NCBI GenBank assembly: GCA_905214545.1
Contig: CAJMMO010000002.1
Location: 248,001 to 312,000, forward strand
Origin: an uncultured bacterium
Lineage (GTDB): Bacteria > Bacillota > Bacilli > Lactobacillales > Lactobacillaceae
DNA: 64,000 nt
Direction: 5' to 3'
The notes under the pieces are model-generated. The model was not told where the DNA came from and ran no database searches. It was given only the letters and a program-made list of their open reading frames with translations. Below are positions 56,265 to 64,000 of the stretch, one piece after another. Within the stretch, counting starts at the first letter, position 1, and the number at the start of each line of letters is the position of its first letter. Position numbers and translations under genes: made by a program.

Positions 56265-56801
56265 CTATTTAGCGATTGTTTTCAAAACTCTTGCCGGCAC
56301 CCCGGCAACGACCGTGTTGGCAGGCACGCAGTGCGTGACCACTGCCCCGGCCGCCACGACCGCGTTTTCGCCAACCGTGACGCCCGGCAGGATCGTGGCG
56401 TTGGCCCCGATCCAGGCGTTGCGGCGCACGTAGACGGGCTGCAGTGCGACGCTGTGGCGCTCAGCAGCTGCCAGCGGGTGGTTGACCGAAATCAAAGTTG
56501 CTTTCGGCCCGACCAGGACGTCGTCGGCCATAAAAATGCCGCCCATGTCGACAAAGGTCACGCCGGCGTTGATAAACACGTGCTTGCCTATGTGAATGTT
56601 GCGGCCGAAGTCTGAGTAAAACGGCAGCCTGATTTCAGTGCTGGGGTCAAGCGGCCGCTGGGTGAGCTCGCTGATTGCTTCGTTTATTTCTTTTGGTGAA
56701 TGAACACCGCTATTCAGCTCTTGCAGCAAGTGCTGGTTTTTTTCAATCACTGGTGCTAGCTTGTGCTGCTCGGACTGATCTAATTTAGTAATTGCATCCA
56801 T
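56265..56801 (-). CDS. Sugar O-acetyltransferase (LbH, maltose/galactoside type)
   Basis: A 178-aa left-handed beta-helix acetyltransferase. Hexapeptide repeats run from about 60 to 165 (HIGKHVFINAGVTFVDMG, WIGANATILPGVTVGENAVV) with the catalytic His in ISVNHPLA. ATG 56801 follows AAAGGAGG by 7 bases. Acetyl-CoA is the donor; the sugar acceptor is unknown. First gene of a minus-strand operon, divergent from a LysR regulator. Confidence 0.9.
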   Translation of the reverse strand: MDAITKLDQSEQHKLAPVIEKNQHLLQELNSGVHSPKEINEAISELTQRPLDPSTEIRLPFYSDFGRNIHIGKHVFINAGVTFVDMGGIFMADDVLVGPKATLISVNHPLAAAERHSVALQPVYVRRNAWIGANATILPGVTVGENAVVAAGAVVTHCVPANTVVAGVPARVLKTIAK

Positions 56802-56914
56802 GCGCTGGCCTCCTTTTAAATTGATTAACTGTATTGTACTGGCAGTTGACAACAATTTAAAATACTTATGTATAATAGAGATATATAAGCAGACGTGATA
56901 CTAGGAGGCTAAAA

Positions 56915-57799
56915 ATGGACATCAGGGTCTTGCGCTACTTTATTGAAATCGTCAAAGACGGCACCATTTCCAGCGCCGCCCACAGCCTGCACATCTCCCA
57001 GCCGGCGCTTTCTAACCAGATCCACGACCTGGAAGCAGAACTGGGTGTGACGCTGTTTGAGCGCGGCCACCGGCAGATCACGCTGACAGAAGACGGCTAC
57101 TACCTCTATGAAAGAGCCCAAGAGATTGCAGCGCTTGTCGACAAGACGACCTACCACCTGCAGTCCCAGGAAGTCATCAGCGGCGTGTTAGGTATCGGCG
57201 CAGGCGAAAGCCAGGCCCTGCAGCCCGTCATGGACGTCGTGGCCCAGATCCTGCGCGACTACCCCGACGTGCGCACCAACTTAGTCAGCGGGGCCTCCGG
57301 TACCATCCGCCGCCAGGTCGACCAGGGCAGCTTGGAATTCGGCGTGGTCATGGGCCGCGAGCAGCTGCAAAACTACAACACGCTGCCTTTGCCTGCCAAA
57401 AACCGCTGGGGCCTTTTGATGAAGGAAGACCACCCGCTTACTAAGCAAAAAGAAATCGCGCCGGCCGACTTGATCGGCCAAGCACTGATCACGTCTTCGC
57501 AGTCCCGCCTGCAGGACTCATTCCGCGACTGGGCCGGCAGCCTGGTCGAGCAATACCATTTTGTCGGCCACTACAACCTGCTCTACAACGCAGAGCTGCT
57601 CGTCAAGGCAGGTGCTGGGATTGCCTTAGCCTACGACGGCATCGCCAACTTGTACAATCAGGGGCTGGCCTTTCGGCCGCTGACGCCTGCGGTCACCGAC
57701 AACAACACGCTGATCTGGGCTAAGAACCGGCAGCTGCCCCACGTCGGCCTGCTGTTTTTAGACCTGCTGAAAAAACGGCTGGCAAAAGACAAGCAATAA
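56915..57799 (+). CDS. LysR family transcriptional regulator
   Basis: A 294-aa regulator with the helix-turn-helix YFIEIVKDGTISSAAHSLHISQPALSNQI-type N-terminus and an effector domain from about 90. AGGAGG precedes the ATG. It is divergent from the acetyltransferase/hydrolase operon, about 110 bases apart, and 60 bases upstream of an SDR gene, so it may control both. Confidence 0.92.
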   Translation: MDIRVLRYFIEIVKDGTISSAAHSLHISQPALSNQIHDLEAELGVTLFERGHRQITLTEDGYYLYERAQEIAALVDKTTYHLQSQEVISGVLGIGAGESQALQPVMDVVAQILRDYPDVRTNLVSGASGTIRRQVDQGSLEFGVVMGREQLQNYNTLPLPAKNRWGLLMKEDHPLTKQKEIAPADLIGQALITSSQSRLQDSFRDWAGSLVEQYHFVGHYNLLYNAELLVKAGAGIALAYDGIANLYNQGLAFRPLTPAVTDNNTLIWAKNRQLPHVGLLFLDLLKKRLAKDKQ

Positions 57800-57863
57800 C
57801 AGTTGCTAAGCCGGCCAATGGCGGTTATTCTAGAGCAAAAAGGGCAATTAGGAGGCATGAGTG

Positions 57864-58469
57864 ATGAGAAAAGTATTGATTATCGGTGCGACCGGCACCT
57901 TGGGCAGCGCAGTTCGGAAAACCCTCTTAACAGAAACGGATGACAGGCTGACCCTTTTTTCCCGTTCGGCTAAGACAATTCAGGTCAGCGACGCGGCGCG
58001 GGAAGTGACGGCGGCCGGCGACGTCATGAACGACATCGATTTGAGCAAGGTGATCGAGGGCCAGGACGCGGTCTTCGCAGCCCTGTCCGGCGACTTGGGC
58101 ACTTTTGCCAAGAAAATTACCCGGGCAATGGAACAAAGCCAGGTGTCGCGGCTCGTCTTCATCACCTCGATGGGCATTTACAACGAGATCCCAGAGTCTT
58201 TAGGCAGCGGTAACTTGAAAGACAACCCGGTGCTGCAGCCTTACAGGGATGCGGCGGACGTGATCGAGGCTACAGACTTGAACTACACGATCATCCGGCC
58301 GGGCTGGTTCACCAACGGACCTGTCGACTACGAGGTGACGCACAAGGGCGAGCCGTTTGGCGGCCACGACGTTTCGATCAGCTCGATTGCCGACCTGGTG
58401 AAAAGGCTGGTCGATGATGACCAGCTGTACTCACGCGAAAGCATTGGCGTGAACACTCCGGTCAAGTAG
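57864..58469 (+). CDS. NAD(P)-binding SDR-like protein
   Basis: A 201-aa atypical SDR/NmrA-type protein: VLIIGATGTLGSAVRKTL at the N-terminus, AVFAALSGDLGTF, RLVFITSMGIYNE and a YTIIRPGWFTNG stretch. ATG 57864 lies 8 bases after GGAGG, and the GTG at 57861 is closer. Related families bind NADPH or flavin; the substrate is unknown. Probably cotranscribed with the LysR gene. Confidence 0.84.
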   Translation: MRKVLIIGATGTLGSAVRKTLLTETDDRLTLFSRSAKTIQVSDAAREVTAAGDVMNDIDLSKVIEGQDAVFAALSGDLGTFAKKITRAMEQSQVSRLVFITSMGIYNEIPESLGSGNLKDNPVLQPYRDAADVIEATDLNYTIIRPGWFTNGPVDYEVTHKGEPFGGHDVSISSIADLVKRLVDDDQLYSRESIGVNTPVK

Positions 58470-58471
58470 CA

Positions 58472-58508
58472 AAAGAAAAAGGCAGTGTGCTTAACACACT
58501 GTCTTTTT
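58472..58508. terminator. Bidirectional terminator
   Basis: GGCAGTGTG, CTTAA loop, CACACTGTC with A and T runs, between the SDR and rarA genes. Confidence 0.87.
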
Positions 58509-59837
58509 TTATGAACTGAAATGGTCAAAGTGGCTGAGGTCGTTAGTTTCAAACGGGCGCTGGTAGATGTATTCAAACAGCTTCTGGTATTGGTAATACA
58601 ACGTTTGTTCGGCCTTGTTGGGCGCCGGCTCGTAATAGTGGTGCCCGATCAAATCGGCAGGCAGGTAAGGCTGCTTTGCGACCTTGCGCGGCTGGGCAAA
58701 CATGTTCTGCATGACGCCGGCCCCGCGCAGCTTGGCAGCGCCTTTGTAGTGCGAATCGCGCAGATATGGCGGCATCGGGTGCTGGCTGGCGTTTTTAGCG
58801 TCTTTGGCGGCCCGGCGGTAGGCCTGCATCACGGAGTCCGAGCGCGGGCTGATCGCCAGCAGCATCGTCGCCATGGCCGCATGGGTGCTGGCCCGCGGCA
58901 AGCCGATCTCCAAAGCCGTGTTGGCTAAGGTGATGACCTGGACGGCCCGGGCCGGGTCAGCCAATCCTAAGTCCAGCGCGCTCATGTCTTTTAAGCTGCG
59001 CACCACGGTCTCTAAGTCCCCTGCTTCCAGCAGCACTGCCAAGTAGTACAAGGCGGCGTCGGCATCGGAGCCTTCAATCGAATCCCGCCAGGCCGACAGG
59101 TAGTCGTAGTGCTGAGTAGCATCTTTGTCGTAGGCCAAGTGCTGCTGGCGGCTGAAGGCTTTGACCTGGTCAATGGTTAAGTCTTGCTGGTACATGGCGT
59201 AGAGCGTGTCTAAGACGTTCAGGGCCGTGCGCACGTCGCCGTTGCCGGCATTGGCAATCATGTGCGCGATGTCGGTTGGAATTTGGTAGTCAAAGACTTG
59301 CTGGGCCGCCCGGACCACCATCTGCTGGACCTCACTAGTCTGCAGCGGCCGAAATTCAAAGATCTGGCAGCACGAGCGTACAGCTGGCACGAGCGACAGG
59401 ACCGGGTTTTCGGTCGTCGCGCCGATTAAGAGGATGTGCCCATTTTCTAAGTATGGCAGCAGGTAGTCTTGCAAGGGCTTGGTGAGCCGGTGGATTTCGT
59501 CGAGCAGCAAGACAAAGGATTCCGCGGGGTGGCGGCCGATGATCTTAGTCAGCTGCGGTTTATTTTCGATGCTGGCGTTGAATTGTTCAAAAGGATAATG
59601 AAGCTCGTTGGCGATAACGTGGGCCAAGGTCGTCTTCCCCGTGCCGGGCGGGCCCCATAAGATTAACGGGATCGGGATGTGGCGGTCGATGATTTGCCGC
59701 AGCGGCTTGCCGGGCCCCAGCAGGTGCTGTTGGCCCACCATGTCGGCGAGTTTTTGCGGCCGCATTCTGTCGGCCAAGGGCTGTTTGAAAGGCTCCTTGC
59801 CTGGCTTTTCGGAAAATAATGATGTCTCTTCAGTCAT
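58509..59837 (-). CDS. rarA: Replication-associated recombination protein A
   Basis: A 442-aa AAA ATPase (RarA/MgsA/WRNIP1 family) acting at stalled replication forks. The N-terminal LADRMRPQKLADMVGQQHLLG, Walker A GPPGTGKTTLAHVIA, Walker B LLLDEIHRL and sensor LIGATTENP are present, followed by the clamp-loader-like lid and the C-terminal domain with GSDADAALYYLAVLLEAGD and PPYLRDSHYKGA. Full length for the family. Confidence 0.96.
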   Translation of the reverse strand: MTEETSLFSEKPGKEPFKQPLADRMRPQKLADMVGQQHLLGPGKPLRQIIDRHIPIPLILWGPPGTGKTTLAHVIANELHYPFEQFNASIENKPQLTKIIGRHPAESFVLLLDEIHRLTKPLQDYLLPYLENGHILLIGATTENPVLSLVPAVRSCCQIFEFRPLQTSEVQQMVVRAAQQVFDYQIPTDIAHMIANAGNGDVRTALNVLDTLYAMYQQDLTIDQVKAFSRQQHLAYDKDATQHYDYLSAWRDSIEGSDADAALYYLAVLLEAGDLETVVRSLKDMSALDLGLADPARAVQVITLANTALEIGLPRASTHAAMATMLLAISPRSDSVMQAYRRAAKDAKNASQHPMPPYLRDSHYKGAAKLRGAGVMQNMFAQPRKVAKQPYLPADLIGHHYYEPAPNKAEQTLYYQYQKLFEYIYQRPFETNDLSHFDHFSS

Positions 59838-59996
59838 AACACTGCCTCTTTCTTATAGTTGAAATTATATATTAAAAAAGCAGAGCGATATGGAAGCAAG
59901 TATCAGTGCAAAGAACATGTTTTTAATAAAAATCTCAGCATACTCTCATTACAGTCGTATAATTGTTTTTATACACTGTAAAAAGGAGCCTTTTGA

Positions 59997-61388
59997 ATGA
60001 AGTTAAACTTGCTGAGAAAAGAAAGCCTGTCGCGCTACCTGGGCGTCGACAAGCATTTTGCCAAAACAATGACCGCCTTTGACCTGGTCGCCATGGGCGT
60101 CGGCGCCGTCATCGGCACCGGGATCTTCATCCTGCCCGGCACGGTGGCCGCCAATACCGCCGGCCCCGGTGTGACCCTTTCCTTTCTTTTTTCAGCAATC
60201 GTCTGCGCGCTGGCAGCCATGTGCTACGCCGAATTCTCCTCGGCCCTGCCTGTCGCCGGCAGCGCCTACTCCTACGGCAACGTGGTGTTTGGCGAAATAT
60301 TCGGCTGGATCCTCGGCTGGGCCCTCATTTTGGAATACATGCTGGCCGTGGCCTCGGTGTCGACGGGCTGGACCGCCTACTTCCAGTCCCTGCTGGCGGG
60401 ATTTGGCATCAAGATGCCGCAGGCCATCGCTGGGCCTTTTGACCCGGCCCACGGCACTTACATCAACCTCACGGCGATCATCATCGTCTTGCTGATTACG
60501 GCGATGCTGTCGCACGGGATGCAGACGTCGACGCGGATCAACAACATGGCCGTCGTGATCAAGATTGCGATCATCATTTTGTTCTTGGCGACAGGCGTCT
60601 TCTTCATCCGCAAGGCCAATTACCACCCGTTTCTGCCTTACGGCATGAAGGGCGTCTTCCGCGGCTCGACGACCGTCTTCTTCGCCTACCTGGGCTTTGA
60701 TGCGGTGTCCAGTTCGGCCGCCGAGGTTAAAAACCCGAAGCGGAACATGCCGCTGGGTATCATCGGGACGCTGGTTGTGGCCACAGTCTTGTACATGGGC
60801 GTGTCCGTTGTCTTGACGGGGATGGCACCTTATAAGAAGTTAGACGTGGCCAACCCTGTGTCTTTTGCCCTGCAACTCGTCCACCAAAACTGGCTGGCGG
60901 GTCTGATCTCGCTGGGGGCTTTGATCGGGATGTTCACGATGATGGTGACGATGACTTATTCAAGCTCCCGGCTGGTCTACTCGATTGGTCGTGATGGCCT
61001 GCTGCCGTCATATTTGAGCGAATTGGATGAGACGGGGACGCCGCAGCACGCGGTCTGGACGGTCGGTGTGCTGATTGCGCTTTTGGGCGGCTTTGTTTCG
61101 CTGGACCAGCTGACGAACCTGGTCAACATTGGGACGCTGCTGGCATTTACGTTTGTGTCGTTTGGCATCATCCCTCTGCGCCGGAGAAAAGATATCGGCA
61201 ACCGCGGCGGCTTTAAGGTCCCTTTTTACCCGGTGCTGCCGATTCTGTCGGGGCTGGCTTGCCTGGCGATGATGTGCTTGCTGTCAAAGGAAACTTACAT
61301 TGGCGCTGGGATTTGGTTTGCGCTGGGGCTGGTTTTGTACTTCAGCTATGGCTACCGGCACAGCAAGATTAATAAAAATAGAGCATAA
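59997..61388 (+). CDS. APC family amino acid permease (cationic amino acid type)
   Basis: A 463-aa permease with 12 membrane helices. The N-terminal TAFDLVAMGVGAVIGTGIFILPG, PVAGSAYSYGNVVFGEIFGW and FFAYLGFDAVSSSAAEVKNPKRNMP fit the YfnA/YhdG cationic amino acid transporter branch. AAAAGGAGCC precedes the ATG, and a TATAAT box lies at 59958. Divergent from rarA. The exact substrate is not determined. Confidence 0.9.
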   Translation: MKLNLLRKESLSRYLGVDKHFAKTMTAFDLVAMGVGAVIGTGIFILPGTVAANTAGPGVTLSFLFSAIVCALAAMCYAEFSSALPVAGSAYSYGNVVFGEIFGWILGWALILEYMLAVASVSTGWTAYFQSLLAGFGIKMPQAIAGPFDPAHGTYINLTAIIIVLLITAMLSHGMQTSTRINNMAVVIKIAIIILFLATGVFFIRKANYHPFLPYGMKGVFRGSTTVFFAYLGFDAVSSSAAEVKNPKRNMPLGIIGTLVVATVLYMGVSVVLTGMAPYKKLDVANPVSFALQLVHQNWLAGLISLGALIGMFTMMVTMTYSSSRLVYSIGRDGLLPSYLSELDETGTPQHAVWTVGVLIALLGGFVSLDQLTNLVNIGTLLAFTFVSFGIIPLRRRKDIGNRGGFKVPFYPVLPILSGLACLAMMCLLSKETYIGAGIWFALGLVLYFSYGYRHSKINKNRA

Positions 61389-61429
61389 AAAAAGAACCCC
61401 CTGGGATTTACCTAGGGGGGCTTTTTTTG
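61387..61429. terminator. Bidirectional terminator
   Basis: ACCCCCTGGG, ATTTA loop, CCTAGGGGGG with A and T runs, between converging genes. Confidence 0.85.
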
Positions 61430-61445
61430 TTTAAGCAAGATTTGC

Positions 61446-64000
61446 TTAGTTGTGCTTGCGCTTTCTGAGGCCTAACAGGGCCAGGAGGCCTGCTAAACCG
61501 ATGAAGCCTGCGGCAAGGGCGGAACGGCTGTCCTTGTTGCCGGTTTGCGGCAGCTTGTTTTGGGCTGCGGCATTGGCTTGTGCCTGTGCGCTGTTTGCGG
61601 CAGGGGATGCGGTGCTTGCGGCTGACGCGTAAGCGCCTAACAGCTTTTCGGATGATAAGTCCGTGGCCACTTGCGGGTTGGCTGGATTGGCGGTCTTGGC
61701 TGCTGGCTGGGTTGGCTTTTTAGCAGTCTTGCCCTTCTTGTCTGGCGTCGATGCAGAAGCAAAGTGGACTTCGTAGTGGCCGCCGTTTTCTGGCATCGTC
61801 GTGACATTAAAGCTGTCGCTGACCAGCTTGTAGCCTTTGCTTGCCAGCTCGGAAATAACGGCAGCGGTGGTGTAGTTCAACGGCGTGCCTGGCTTAGCTG
61901 TAATGGTCTTGTTGTGCGAGCTCAAGTCAGTTTTCTTTGTGTCGTCGATGTAAGAAATCGTGACGGTTTATTCATTGTGTTCAGCTGTTTGCTCATTGTG
62001 CCCATTAGTCCCTGGGTTGACCGGCGTAGTTGGAGTTGGAGTAGTAGTTTCGCTAAGCGGTCTGTAAGTTACCGTGATGTGGATGTCGTCACTCTTATAA
62101 TCGATACCATCGATTGGAGCTACGTTGTTATTACCATCGCCGTGAGACGAGACGCTGAATAACATGTAACCAAATTCGGCTGGTGACAGTACGCCGGTGA
62201 ATGATTGCGGACTCAGATTCCAGTTATTTGCTGGCTCATCATGATTGTCAGGATCAACTACCCAATTACCATTGGCGTCTTTCTTCACATTGACTAATTG
62301 CTTGGTTACCTTATCAACGTAGCCAGTACCATCAAAAGTCAAAGTTTGCGTTGCATTACGTGGCTTTTGGCCGGTAAATTCGCTGCCGTCGCTATTCACG
62401 TAGTTAATTGTTAACGTAACGTCCTTGGTTGCAGGTTTTACGCCGTGTTTCAGGTGAACAGTAACGACATCATTTTGGTTACCGGTTACTTTCGTTGGAA
62501 TGGTGCCATCGGTTGAGGCGTAGACATATCCCTTATTTTCCAAGTCAGAAATAGTGTCTGTAGTTGTGTAGTCTACATTCGTGCCAGCGTCAACTGTCTT
62601 TGAATCATAGCCGACATCAGGAATGTCGCTATTAGTTGTGTCATCATGGTAGACAACTTTTACTGAGCCTTGGTCCTTGACGTACTTAACCTTGACGTCC
62701 TTGCCTGGGTCATTTGGATCTGGATCTACTGTGTCACCAACATTGCCACTTTCCGGGTGGTAGCCTGGAACTTCTGGCTTTTTACCTGAGATCGTCTTGC
62801 TTGGATCATGTGGATCGTTGGCAAATGGCGTCTTATTTGCATTTGGAATTGGTTTGCCATCTTTGTCAACTGGCACGATACTGCCTACCGGCTTGTAAGT
62901 TACCTTTACTTTAATGTCGCCACTATCCTTGCCAATGTTAGTAATGGCAGCTACGTTGTTGCCATCTGCATGGTCAGAAACGTTAGCTAAGTAGTAGCCT
63001 TGCTCTACTGGTGACTTTACGCCATCAAAGCTGGTCTTATCGCCAGTCCACTTAATCGTTGGTGTAGCAGTATTGTCGGTATCAATTTCCCAATTACCAT
63101 TACCATCTTGATGTGCGTTAACCATTTGACCGGTTACTTTATCAACGTATGCGGTGCCAGTGAAGGTTAGTGTTTGACTGGCATTAGTTGGAATAGTACC
63201 AGTGAAACCCTTATCGTCGCTATTTTCGTAGCTTACGGTCAGGCTAACTTCCTTCTTCAAGGCATGTGGGTTAACTACGGTATTGCCATCTTGAGTCTTT
63301 GGCACTTGGTCCGTAGGCGTGTCTGGTGTGATCACCTGTACGCCGTGTTTCATATGAACAGTGACAGTAGTACTGTCGTTACCGACTACCGCTGGTACGG
63401 TGCCATCAGTTGAAACGTAAACATAGCCTTGGTTTTCCAAGTTAGAAACAGTCTTATCAGGTGTGTAGTTTACAGTGGTGCCGTCATCAACAGTTCCTGA
63501 GTTATAACCAACACCCTTAATGTCAGTATTAACAGTGTCGTCATGGAAGACAACCGTGACGCTACCTTGATCCTTAACGTAAACAACAGCTACGTCCTTG
63601 CTTGGATCGGAATTAGGATCTACTGGGTCACCAACTTTGCCACTTTCCGGGTGGTAGCCTGGGACTTCTGGCTTAGTTCCTGAAGTAGTCTTGGTTGGGT
63701 CATTTGGATCGTTAGGGAATGGTGTTGGCGTAGTGCCGTGAATTTGGTGACCATCTTTATCAACGGGGATGATGTTGCCGACTGGATTGTAGGTAACAGT
63801 GACATTGATGCTGTTACTATCCTTGTTAATGTTAGGGATTGCAGCTACGTTGTTGCCATCTGCGTGGTCAGAAATATTGGCTAAGTAGTAGCCTTGCTCT
63901 ACTGGTGACTTTACGCCATCAAAGCTGGTCTTATCGCCAGTCCACTTAATCGTTGGTGTAGCAGTATTGTCGGTATCAATTTCCCAATTACCATTACCAT
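61446..64000 (-). pseudogene. Giant MucBP/Mub_B2 repeat protein, partial, interrupted by an in-frame TAA
   Basis: The 3' part of a large repeat adhesin; its start is beyond the right edge. From 64000 leftwards the order is Mub_B2-like unit, linker, MucBP, Mub_B2, linker, MucBP, Mub_B2, then TAA at 61968-61970. The frame continues without a shift for 173 codons: a last MucBP unit (TVTISYIDDTKK), an Ala/Gln spacer, LPQTG, a membrane segment and LRKRKHN. The stop lies in a Thr/Pro/Asn-rich linker (EHNE-stop-TVTISY). As read, the giant protein would lose its wall anchor. Unknown N-terminus. Confidence 0.85.
62986..64000 (-). repeat. 894-base tandem repeat unit in the giant adhesin
   Basis: Bases 62986-63106 are identical to 63880-64000, an offset of 894 bases (298 codons), and the segments between are close relatives at protein level. 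One unit encodes Mub_B2, a Pro/Asp linker (PGYHPESG) and MucBP. A third, diverged B2 copy lies at about 62120-62420 with a shorter step (828 bases). Confidence 0.85.

Noticed and set aside
33695..64000. A prophage, integrative element or IS as the cause of the surface island
   Set aside because: No transposase, integrase, terminal inverted repeats or att-like duplications at the two tRNAs are visible; tRNA-Thr is intact with no repeated 3' end found.

Overview
The window looks like an origin-proximal stretch of a fairly GC-rich Lactobacillaceae chromosome. The evidence is the walR-walK-yycH-yycI-walJ-htrA-rlmH block in its usual order, YSIRK-type signal peptides, LPQTG sorting signals, MucBP/Mub_B2 domains, strong AGGAGG ribosome binding sites and small permease operons typical of lactobacilli. 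I cannot fix the species. Three matches to the ParB/Spo0J site parS (7398, 40638, 49901) agree with an origin-proximal position.

Left part (1-33.5 kb), housekeeping and transport. A 5'-truncated polar amino acid ABC transporter (1-2268) is followed by a lysine riboswitch and a lysine-type ABC operon whose permease is fused to its binding protein (2300-5363). An HNH nuclease gene is coupled to brnQ (5407-7628), then come a 44-aa basic protein and an AraC regulator. A TPP riboswitch controls ykoEDC (8921-11558). The minus-strand DUF4931/rlmH/htrA/walJ/yycI/yycH/walK/walR block (11559-20068) ends at a tRNA-Lys. Next are two proteins of unknown role, an NCS2 purine permease, a DapE/ArgE-type peptidase with a Dcu-type transporter, exoA with a YjjG-type nucleotidase, a compact RpoD-like sigma factor, MgtC, an EEP-family phosphatase, an MFS exporter and a DcuC-type transporter.

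Right part (33.7-64 kb), surface-protein island. It holds six large secreted proteins: two BspA/Mub chimeras (33695-39516), a third YSIRK protein (43364-46438), one with a non-YSIRK signal and no LPXTG motif (46759-49449), a 1.5-kb-codon Mub-like adhesin (49733-54362) and a giant MucBP/Mub_B2 repeat protein leaving the window (61446-64000). Three of the six carry a visible lesion: two have an in-frame TAA upstream of an otherwise intact LPQTG tail, and one has a frameshift between its ribosome binding site and its signal peptide. Small enzyme/regulator modules lie between them: an alpha/beta hydrolase behind a cre-like site, NmrA-like/DMT/LysR, hydrolase/hydrolase/acetyltransferase with LysR/SDR, rarA and an APC permease. 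No insertion sequence, CRISPR array, prophage or sortase gene is visible.

Reading of the whole: the left part runs core uptake (lysine, branched-chain amino acids, thiamine precursor, purines, dicarboxylates) and the WalRK envelope-stress pathway. The right part is a changing adhesin repertoire in which anchoring or secretion is repeatedly interrupted. Function calls are from motif recognition only; no database search was run.
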